9,783 nucleotides of DNA, from positions 1 to 9,783 of the forward strand of contig JACCSI010000381.1 of the NCBI GenBank assembly GCA_013813075.1. Reading direction: 5' to 3'. A program made the translations under genes and the position numbers. Below the pieces are notes generated by a model. The model ran no database searches. It was not told where the DNA came from and saw only the letters and a list, made by a program, of their open reading frames with translations. This DNA comes from Acidobacteriota bacterium (lineage in GTDB: Bacteria; Acidobacteriota; Vicinamibacteria; Vicinamibacterales; UBA2999). This document shows positions 1 to 8,325 of this stretch, piece after piece; position 1 is the first letter of the stretch; the number at the start of each line of letters is the position of its first letter.

Positions 1-1
1 C

Positions 2-289
2 GCCAACGCCGCGCAAGCGGGCGTCGCGCACCTCGTTACGTTCAAGCTGCAGGACGCCCTGACGACCGACCTCACCGAAGCCACTGTCGTCACCTTGTAC
101 CTGCTCTCGGCGTCCAACCTGAAGCTGCGTCCCATCCTGACCAGACAACTCAAGTCAGGGGCCCGAATCGTGTCCCACGCGTTCAGTATGGGCGACTGGC
201 AGCCCGACACAGTGGACACCTTCACCGACAGCACCGCCAACACCCGCACACTGTACCTGTGGAAGACCGACGGCAAAGTCCGTCCATAG
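2..289 (+). CDS. Class I SAM-dependent methyltransferase, C-terminal part (5' end outside window)
   Basis: An open frame enters from the left edge and ends at TAG 287-289, giving the last 95 residues of a longer protein. The visible part reads ...KLQDALTTDLTEATVVTLYLL..NLKLRPIL...L..GARIVSHAFSMGDWQPD. This matches the second half of a Rossmann-fold methyltransferase: the acidic strand 4 (LQDAL), the following strand (ATVVTLYLL), and the GARIVSH strand with the MGDW.PD segment. Known relatives are small soluble or exported methyltransferases of unknown substrate. The SAM-binding glycine loop would lie upstream and is not visible. A TTG at 95 could be read as a start, but that would cut the fold in half, so I treat the gene as truncated by the window edge. 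Its last 31 bases overlap the next gene. The substrate is unknown. Confidence 0.8.
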   Translation, partial: ANAAQAGVAHLVTFKLQDALTTDLTEATVVTLYLLSASNLKLRPILTRQLKSGARIVSHAFSMGDWQPDTVDTFTDSTANTRTLYLWKTDGKVRP

Positions 290-2100
290 ACGAGGCATAC
301 CGCGTGCGCCTGGCCTCCAGGCGCGCCGACGCCGAGCGACTGGAACGCCAGCACGCGAACCTTGCATGGGCACGGCTGGCAATTTTTCTGTCCGGCGCCG
401 TTCTGGTTGGCCTGCTGGGCCGAGACAGCGCCCCGTGGCTCGCCCTGCCGGTGCTGGCCTTCGTCCCCCTCCTCTTCGCCCACGCGCGGGTGCTCAACCG
501 GCGCGATCGTGCGTTGCGGGCGGCCGGGTTCTACGAGCGCGGCACCGCGCGGCTGACGGACGTCTGGCAGGGCTCGGGCGCGCGTGGCGAGCGCTATCGC
601 AACCCTGAGCACGTCTATGCGGAAGATCTCGACCTCTTTGGCGCCGGTGGTCTCTTTGAATTGCTGGTGACCACCCGCACGCGCGCCGGCGAGGATCTGC
701 TTGCCAGCTGGCTGCTGGCGCCTGCGCCGCCTGACGCCATCCGCGCGAGACAGGGCGCCGTCGCCGAACTCGCGCCCCGTCTCGATTTGCGTGAGGACCT
801 CTCAGTCCTGGGACCGGATGTCGACGCGTCAGTCCAGACGCAGGACCTCCTGGCGTGGGCGGCGGCGCCAGCACACCTCACAGGCACGTGGCCGCGCATC
901 GTGCTGCCGCTGGTGGCGGCGGTGTCGACCGGGTTAATCATCCAATGGATCTGGACCGGTGACCCGCCGGATCTGCTGGTGCCGGCGCTGGCGCTGCAGG
1001 GCATCCTGGCACTCTGGTTTCGCCATCGTGCCCACCACGTCGCCCACGGCATCGAGCGGCGCGAGCAGCAACTGCGCGTCCTCGCCACCATCATGGAGCG
1101 CATCGAACGTGAGCCGGTCGAGACGCCGCTGCTCAGCTCACTTCGCGACCGGGTACGAGCGACCGGCCGCTCGCCGGCCGACGAGATTCGGCGACTGGCG
1201 CGGCTCATCGACATCCTCAGCTCTGGGCACAATCAGATCTTCGCGCCGATTTCTGCACTGTTGCTGCTCGGAACACAACTGGCCTTCGCGGTTGAAAAGT
1301 GGCGGGTCCGATGCGGGCCCGCCGTGCCGCACTGGCTGACTGCGGTCGCTGAGTACGAAGCGCTGTCGGCGCTGGCCACCTACGCCTCGGAACATCCAGA
1401 CCATCCCTTCCCGTCGATTCTCGACGGCCAGGCGCGGTTCGAGGCGGAGGCCATCGCACATCCGCTCCTCGCGCGGGCCTCGGCCGTGCCCAACGACGTG
1501 TGGCTCGGCACTCACGCGCCGCATCTGCTGCTGATAAGCGGCTCGAACATGTCCGGCAAGAGCACACTGCTGCGGACCGTCGGGCTCAACGCGGTGCTGG
1601 CGCAGGCCGGCGCGCCGGTGCGCGCCTCGCTCCTGCGCATGACGCCGCTGCACATCGGCGCGACCTTGCGCATTCAAGACTCGCTACAAGCGGGACGCTC
1701 GCGTTTTTTTGCCGAAATCAGCAGAATCAGCGCAGTCGTTTCAATGACTGCCACCACCTCCGTCGCCACCGGCCACCTCCCTCCCCACCAGCAACCTCCG
1801 GCCCCGGCGGTGCTGTTCCTGCTCGACGAGCTGTTGGCGGGGACCAACTCGCATGACCGGCTGCAAGGCGCAACGGGCATTCTCACCGGTTTGGTCGAGC
1901 GCCACGCGATCGGCCTGGCCACCACCCACGACCTGGCCCTGACCGCGATGGCTGAGGGCCTGGGCGCCCGGGCCACGAACGTCCACTTCGAAGATCGCTT
2001 TGAGGACGGTACGCTGACGTTCGACTATCGCCTCAAACCCGGAGTCGTCCAGACCAGCAACGCCATTGCGCTGATGCGTGCGGTTGGCCTCGATGTGTAA
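259..2100 (+). CDS. Membrane-anchored MutS-family ATPase
   Basis: A 613-aa protein with a MutS C-terminal ATPase domain but no N-terminal mismatch-binding domains. In order: a basic N terminus, two hydrophobic segments (about 36-54 and 58-76), a region like the MutS core/lever (about 120-200, EDLDLFGAGGLFELLVTT), two more hydrophobic segments (about 213-232 and 238-254), helical lever sequence, then the ATPase. Walker A is GSNMSGKST (428-436), the signature region is DSLQAGRSRFFAEISRI (about 474-490), Walker B is LFLLDE (519-524) followed by LLAGTNSHDR, and the switch histidine is in TTHD (555-558). Nucleotide binding and hydrolysis are well supported. The biological role is not: the family is usually annotated as mismatch repair but lacks the mismatch-reading part. 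The start at GTG 259 overlaps the methyltransferase by 31 bp and has no clear ribosome site. GTG 304 has GAGG 8 bases upstream and is a real alternative, although the residues before it (DEAYRVRL) resemble what I recall of relatives. About 20 residues rich in T, P and H (495-516) are inserted before Walker B. Confidence 0.87.
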   Translation: MEDRRQSPSIDEAYRVRLASRRADAERLERQHANLAWARLAIFLSGAVLVGLLGRDSAPWLALPVLAFVPLLFAHARVLNRRDRALRAAGFYERGTARLTDVWQGSGARGERYRNPEHVYAEDLDLFGAGGLFELLVTTRTRAGEDLLASWLLAPAPPDAIRARQGAVAELAPRLDLREDLSVLGPDVDASVQTQDLLAWAAAPAHLTGTWPRIVLPLVAAVSTGLIIQWIWTGDPPDLLVPALALQGILALWFRHRAHHVAHGIERREQQLRVLATIMERIEREPVETPLLSSLRDRVRATGRSPADEIRRLARLIDILSSGHNQIFAPISALLLLGTQLAFAVEKWRVRCGPAVPHWLTAVAEYEALSALATYASEHPDHPFPSILDGQARFEAEAIAHPLLARASAVPNDVWLGTHAPHLLLISGSNMSGKSTLLRTVGLNAVLAQAGAPVRASLLRMTPLHIGATLRIQDSLQAGRSRFFAEISRISAVVSMTATTSVATGHLPPHQQPPAPAVLFLLDELLAGTNSHDRLQGATGILTGLVERHAIGLATTHDLALTAMAEGLGARATNVHFEDRFEDGTLTFDYRLKPGVVQTSNAIALMRAVGLDV

Positions 2101-2134
2101 AGCGCTCACCACGGACGCCTGACGATAGTTCTGG

Positions 2135-2157
2135 CCACTCAACGACCCACTAACGAC
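2135..2157 (+). repeat. Imperfect tandem repeat abutting the start codon of the HerA-like ATPase gene
   Basis: CCACTCAACGAC (2135-2146) is followed directly by CCACTAACGAC (2147-2157), the same unit minus one base. The second copy ends at the base before ATG 2158. It takes up the space where a Shine-Dalgarno sequence would be expected, and none is visible there. It may be a chance duplication or a relic of slippage; a binding role is only a guess. Confidence 0.4.
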
Positions 2158-4650
<2,493 letters not shown>

Positions 4651-4722
4651 CCGCCCCGCCTGGACGTGCCGGGAAGCATTTGCGCGCCCGCCAGGTTCCC
4701 CGGTCCAACGAAATTGCTGACC

Positions 4723-4745
4723 GCGAAGGAAGTAACATCCTTCGC
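4723..4745 (+). promoter_or_regulatory. Hairpin masking the ribosome-binding region of the cytochrome lipoprotein gene
   Basis: GCGAAGGA (4723-4730) and TCCTTCGC (4738-4745) are perfect reverse complements, giving an 8-bp stem with a 7-base loop. The stem ends one base before ATG 4747. The GAAGGA arm, with the following AG, is the only Shine-Dalgarno-like sequence upstream, so the folded RNA would hide it. There is no T-run after the stem on either strand, so it does not look like an intrinsic terminator. It could be translational control, a protein-binding palindrome, or chance. Confidence 0.5.
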
Positions 4746-4746
4746 C

Positions 4747-5217
4747 ATGCGACCCACCCTGTCCCTGGCTGTCTTTGCGCTGGTTATCGCGCCGGCCTGC
4801 ACCAGCGCCCCGCCGCCACCACCCTATCAGCCGGTCGCCGATGTCAAGACGTTAATGGCGTCAATCGTGGAGCCGGCCGCGGACCTGTACTGGGACGCCG
4901 TCGGCACCATCATCGATGCCCAGGGCACCCATGAAATTGAGCCCAAGACGATCGAAGAGTGGGACGCAGTGCGCAACGCCGCGTACGTGGTCGCCGAGTC
5001 AGGCAACCTGCTGCTGATGCCAAGCCGCCTGAAAGACGCCGGTGAATGGGTGCAGCTGGCGCAGGCCATGACCAACGCGGCGCAGAAGGCGATTCGGGCT
5101 GCCGAGTCGCGCAACAAGACGGCGGTCTTCGATACAGGCGCAGAAGTGTATGACACCTGCACCAACTGCCACGTGAAGTACTCGCCCGACATTCTTCGAC
5201 CCAATACCATTCAGTGA
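4747..5217 (+). CDS. Class II-like c-type cytochrome, predicted lipoprotein
   Basis: A 156-aa protein, probably a periplasmic electron carrier. It begins with a lipoprotein signal (MRPTLSLAVFALVIAPAC) with acylated Cys at 18, then a proline-rich spacer (PPPPPYQP), then a helical domain ending in the single heme site CTNCH (138-142). One CXXCH near the C terminus of a mostly helical domain of about 120 residues is the layout of the cytochrome c'/c556 class. Met37, in LM..I.EP..D, is conserved in the paralogue at 5277-5759 and could be the sixth heme ligand, as in c556 types; that is inference. ATG 4747 is chosen because it starts exactly at the signal peptide; the frame is open upstream to a weaker start at 4666 that would put 27 residues in front of it. 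It lies 96 bp after the HerA-like gene, with a hairpin in between. Confidence 0.83.
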   Translation: MRPTLSLAVFALVIAPACTSAPPPPPYQPVADVKTLMASIVEPAADLYWDAVGTIIDAQGTHEIEPKTIEEWDAVRNAAYVVAESGNLLLMPSRLKDAGEWVQLAQAMTNAAQKAIRAAESRNKTAVFDTGAEVYDTCTNCHVKYSPDILRPNTIQ

Positions 5218-5276
5218 GCGCGCCAACGTGCAGGATCTGTCCGGCGTTGCGTCGGAGGTCGGGCGTTCGGGGGGCC

Positions 5277-5759
5277 TCACGCAGGCGGAGGCTTAGGCTT
5301 GCCGTAATCAGGCCGATAGTTCTTGTGACACGTGACGCAGGACTCGTAGAGCTGATCGCTCAACGCCTCCAGTGCGGCGGCGTCCTTCGCCTTGGCCGCT
5401 TTGAACGCCGCCCATCCGGCGTCGAGCATCAGGCGCGAGTCCTTCATCCACTGGCCCTGGTCGCGGGCCCGGCCGGGCATCATCAGGAGGTTGGCCGATT
5501 CGGCCAGCATCAGTGTCTTCGCTTGCAGCTCTCCCCACTCCGCGTCCGTCGTCGGCGTCCGCGACGAGATATAGAACACGGCGTCGGAGGTTGGATAAAT
5601 CAGGTGGACCATCAGGTCGCTCATCGTGCCGACGCGCGCGGTGGGAGGTGAGGGACTGATCGTCGTCGCTCGAGGTGGTGCCTGAGCGCTGAGGAAGGAG
5701 GCGCCCGTCACAATCAGGACCGCCAGAACGACGCTGCGAAGACCTCGCATTGTGCGCAT
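5277..5759 (-). CDS. Class II-like c-type cytochrome, exported (paralogue of the 4747-5217 protein)
   Basis: A 160-aa protein with a Sec signal peptide (MRTMRGLRSVVLAVLIVTGASFLSAQA, cleavage near residue 27), a helical domain and one heme site CVTCH (141-145) close to the C terminus. It is clearly homologous to the neighbouring lipoprotein. Shared positions include LM.....P..D, AES.NLL.MP.R..D.G.W, Y..C..CH..Y.P and similar spacing throughout. Unlike its neighbour it has no lipobox cysteine, so it should be released into the periplasm. Met50 aligns with Met37 of the paralogue as a candidate axial ligand. The C terminus is proline-rich (KPKPPPA). The two genes converge with 59 bp between stop codons. 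Its start at 5759 (a second ATG lies at 5750) is only 27 bp from the divergent membrane-protein gene, which suggests a shared control region. The electron partner is unknown. Confidence 0.82.
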   Translation of the reverse strand: MRTMRGLRSVVLAVLIVTGASFLSAQAPPRATTISPSPPTARVGTMSDLMVHLIYPTSDAVFYISSRTPTTDAEWGELQAKTLMLAESANLLMMPGRARDQGQWMKDSRLMLDAGWAAFKAAKAKDAAALEALSDQLYESCVTCHKNYRPDYGKPKPPPA

Positions 5760-5777
5760 GGCAGCTGAGTTTATACT
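5750..5777 (+). promoter_or_regulatory. Putative sigma-70-like promoter in a 27-bp divergent gap, giving a near-leaderless mRNA
   Basis: TATACT (5772-5777) is a good -10 match, and TTGTGC (5750-5755) is a weak -35 match 16 bp upstream. Transcription would begin about 5784, within a few bases of GTG 5787, and there is no ribosome site between them. Read on the other strand, the same AT patch gives TATAAA (5775-5770) pointing at the cytochrome gene. The region 5760-5786 is the only place for promoters of both divergent genes unless they lie inside coding sequence. This rests on sequence pattern only. Confidence 0.4.
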
Positions 5778-5786
5778 TGCGGCGCC

Positions 5787-6350
5787 GTGTCGATACTAGC
5801 GTTCCTCGAGTGGGTCGGCCAGACGCCGTGGAGCATCGCGCTCCATGAATCGCTGTACATGTATCCGCTGCTGGAATCGACGCATGTCATGGCCCTCGGG
5901 TGGTTCGTTGGCCTGGCGGTGATGTTCGACCTGCGACTTCTGGGTTGGACCTTCCGCACGGTGCCGACGACCGAGTTCACCAGCCGCCTGTTGCCCTGGG
6001 TGCAAGCCGGCTTTGCGGTCATGTTCGTCACCGGACTCCTGCTCTTTTATGCGATTCCGGTGCGCAACTATCAGAACATTTTCTTTCGCGTCAAGATGAT
6101 CATGCTCGTCCTGGCGGTGCTCAACATCTGGTATTTCCACAATCGCACTGAACGCAGCATCGGCGAGTGGGATACCCAGGCGCGACCGCCCCAGGCCGCC
6201 CGCGTCGCCGCCGTGGCCTCCATCCTTCTGTGGTTGAGTATCGTCGTTGCCGGACGCATGATCGCCTACAACTGGTTCGACTGCGATATTCAGCCACAAT
6301 CCGACTTCATCAACTGGGCGGCCGGCTGCGTCGTGCCTTTGCCCCCATAG
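5787..6350 (+). CDS. DUF6644-like four-helix integral membrane protein A
   Basis: A 187-aa membrane protein of unknown function. Predicted membrane segments lie at about 31-53, 72-90, 100-118 and 139-160. An amphipathic N-terminal part (FLEW, residues 6-9) comes first. The strongest motif is P..ES.H...L.....L...FDLRLLG (27-53), which includes His33 inside the first membrane segment, followed by the LPW and FRVKM motifs. All of these recur in the next gene, so the two are paralogues. Compared with that paralogue, this protein has an extra 27-residue tail with two cysteines (C166 and C181). The family resembles what is annotated DUF6644; a redox or heme role is suggested by the neighbouring cytochromes but is not shown by the sequence. 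The start is GTG 5787, chosen because the N terminus lines up with protein B; no ribosome site is visible, which fits a leaderless message. Confidence 0.72.
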   Translation: MSILAFLEWVGQTPWSIALHESLYMYPLLESTHVMALGWFVGLAVMFDLRLLGWTFRTVPTTEFTSRLLPWVQAGFAVMFVTGLLLFYAIPVRNYQNIFFRVKMIMLVLAVLNIWYFHNRTERSIGEWDTQARPPQAARVAAVASILLWLSIVVAGRMIAYNWFDCDIQPQSDFINWAAGCVVPLPP

Positions 6351-6359
6351 CGAGGCCCG

Positions 6360-6839
6360 TTGGACGTCAACCTGCTGCCATTTTTCGAATGGTCCGAGGC
6401 GTCGTGGATTGGCAACGCCATTCGCGACTCCCTGTGGCTGTTCCCGGTGATTGAGGCGATCCACCTGCTCGGGCTGTGCGTGCTCGGCGGATCGATCCTC
6501 GTCGTCGATTTGCGGATGCTTGGCGCGGGTTTGCGGAACACCCCAATTGGGCAACTGGCGCGCGACGTCAGGCCGTGGCTGGTGGCCAGTGTTGCGGTGA
6601 TGCTGCTGACCGGCACCGCGCTTTTCGCGTCGGAAGCGATCAAGTGCTACTACAACACCTCGTTCTGGGTAAAGATGACGACGCTACCGTTTGCGTTGCT
6701 GTTCACGTTTACGGTGCGCCAGCGCATCGCGCAGATGGCAGGGATAAACACGAGCGCGAGGACCAGACTCGTGGCCCTCGCGTCGATCGCCCTGTGGTTT
6801 ACCGTCGCGGCCGCCGGGCGGTGGATCGGGTTTTCCTAA
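6360..6839 (+). CDS. DUF6644-like four-helix integral membrane protein B
   Basis: A 159-aa paralogue of the preceding protein, with predicted membrane segments at about 27-49, 73-91, 103-120 and 136-155. Shared motifs are FFEW (8-11), P..E..H..GL....G.....DLR.LG (29-55, with His35), the RPW motif (71-73), the TG..LF segment and FWVKM (102-106). It ends at GRWIGFS and lacks the two-cysteine tail of protein A. His35 is its only histidine, so a bis-histidine heme site within one chain looks unlikely; a dimer or a partner ligand would be needed. The start is TTG 6360, with GCGAGG four bases upstream, nine bases after the stop of protein A, so the two are almost certainly co-transcribed and possibly translationally coupled. 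The function is unknown. Its stop lies 10 bp from the converging M16 gene. Confidence 0.7.
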   Translation: MDVNLLPFFEWSEASWIGNAIRDSLWLFPVIEAIHLLGLCVLGGSILVVDLRMLGAGLRNTPIGQLARDVRPWLVASVAVMLLTGTALFASEAIKCYYNTSFWVKMTTLPFALLFTFTVRQRIAQMAGINTSARTRLVALASIALWFTVAAAGRWIGFS

Positions 6840-6849
6840 GCCTCGCCGG

Positions 6850-8325
6850 TCACTGTGGTGGTGTGATTGGCTTGCCGCTGATGTCCACGAACGTGATGTT
6901 GGTGAACCCCACGAGCTGGTCTTTGACCTTGGTGTAATCTCCCACCACCACAATCACCGAATCTTGTGACCCGAGCAACATCTGCGCGGCGGTCTTCACG
7001 GCTTCGGCCGATAACGACGACACATTCTTTTGAAACGTCTCAGGGTAGTCATTCGGCAACCCGAAACTGTAGATGGTGTTGAGCGTTGCCGATAGACCGT
7101 TCTGGGTCGCATTCTGGATGACGAACAGCCCGCGCGCGTAGGTCTTGGCGTTAACCAGCTCCGCCTCCGCGGGACCACCCTCGCGGAAGCGGTCGATCTC
7201 GCCGTAAATTTCCTTGAGCGTTGCGCCGGTGACGTCGTTGCGTACATCGGCGACGGCGCGATAGAGACCGGCCTGCCCCATGGCCTGGAAGGTCGACTGC
7301 GGTGAATAGGTGTAACCCTTGTCCTCGCGAATGTTGCGCACCAGCCGCGAGTCGAAGGCGCCGCCGTAGATCTGGTTTGCCACGTTCATCACCGCCCAGC
7401 GCGGATCGCTTCGTCGAATGGTGAAGTTGCCGACCGAGATGGAGGACTGTACGCTGTTGGGCCGCTGCACGAACACGAGTTTGCGCCCCGTCAACGCCGG
7501 TAGCGCCGCCGTCGGGGGCGGCGGCACCGTCCCGCGGGCCCAGGTGCCAAAGGCTTTTTCCGCCGCGGCGAACGCCGCGTCCGGCGTGACGTCGCCGGTG
7601 ACCACCACGAAGGCGTTGTTCGGGCGGTAATACGTCTTGTGGTACTCGACGATCGATGCGCGATCGATGTTGGCGACGGTTTCCGGGGCTGCGCCGACAC
7701 GCCCGTAGGGGTGCGGTCCGAACAGCGTCTGACGATAGACGCGGTTGGCCACGAATTGCGGCGACGCCAGCTGCGCCTGAAGGGCCTGCGCGGTGTTGGC
7801 CTTCAGCAGATCGACTTCCTGCTGCGGGAACGTTGGGTTGCGCACGACGTCGGCAACCAGCGACATCATCGCGGGCAGCGTGTCGGCGAGGCCGCGCATC
7901 GTAAACGACGAGGTGTCCTGTCCGGCAAACGCGGTCAGCGACGCGCCCATCGCGAAAATCTCCCGGCGAATGACCCGGCTGTCTCGAGACGCCGTGCCTT
8001 CTTGGACCGCGTCGGCGACAAACTGCGCGAGGCCCGCCTTCTCCACCGGATCGACCGCGAGACCGGACTGCATCGTGACCACGACCGACACCTTCGGTAC
8101 GGTGGGATAGCGCACCGCCACGACGCGCAGGCCGTTTGACAATGTCCGCTCGACGCGCGCGGGGGCGGTAAACGGCCGCTCCGGGCCAATCGCCGGCTTG
8201 GCGATCGTTTGCGCCCCAGCCACCAGCGGGCACAGCACAGCGGCCGTCATCACGATGGCGCGGCGCGCCCTGAGCGACAGGGGAGGCGTCGTCAAAGTCG
8301 AAGGGGTTGAAGGTGAAGCGGTCAT
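6850..8325 (-). CDS. Exported M16-family peptidase-like protein, non-catalytic subunit
   Basis: A 491-aa protein with a long N-terminal export signal (basic LRARRAIV, then a hydrophobic core, cleavage near VAGA-QT at 38/39). It is a two-lobed M16 fold. At the place of the zinc motif it reads GLAQFVADAVQEGT (98-111). The HXXEH residues are replaced by Q101, A104 and D105, so it cannot bind catalytic zinc in the usual way. The later NIREDKGYTY segment keeps R333 and Y340, the pair typical of the substrate-binding partner subunit. The heterodimeric M16B layout in bacteria pairs such a subunit with a catalytic one, and that partner is encoded directly upstream. The start ATG 8325 overlaps the partner's stop as ATGA, so translation is probably coupled. 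An internal ATG at codon 26 would also give a signal peptide, but the overlap favours the longer form. It would act in the periplasm or at the envelope on peptides or small proteins. Confidence 0.88.
   Translation of the reverse strand: MTASPSTPSTLTTPPLSLRARRAIVMTAAVLCPLVAGAQTIAKPAIGPERPFTAPARVERTLSNGLRVVAVRYPTVPKVSVVVTMQSGLAVDPVEKAGLAQFVADAVQEGTASRDSRVIRREIFAMGASLTAFAGQDTSSFTMRGLADTLPAMMSLVADVVRNPTFPQQEVDLLKANTAQALQAQLASPQFVANRVYRQTLFGPHPYGRVGAAPETVANIDRASIVEYHKTYYRPNNAFVVVTGDVTPDAAFAAAEKAFGTWARGTVPPPPTAALPALTGRKLVFVQRPNSVQSSISVGNFTIRRSDPRWAVMNVANQIYGGAFDSRLVRNIREDKGYTYSPQSTFQAMGQAGLYRAVADVRNDVTGATLKEIYGEIDRFREGGPAEAELVNAKTYARGLFVIQNATQNGLSATLNTIYSFGLPNDYPETFQKNVSSLSAEAVKTAAQMLLGSQDSVIVVVGDYTKVKDQLVGFTNITFVDISGKPITPPQ

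Noticed and set aside
4666..4746. Upstream extension of the cytochrome lipoprotein to the start at 4666.
   Set aside because: It would place 27 residues in front of a clean lipoprotein signal peptide, which starts exactly at ATG 4747.
5218..5276. A bidirectional terminator between the converging cytochrome genes.
   Set aside because: No convincing inverted repeat with a T-run on either strand was found in the 59 bp.
6840..6849. A terminator between membrane protein B and the converging M16 gene.
   Set aside because: Only 10 bp are available, and no stem could be built there; the transcripts probably overlap.
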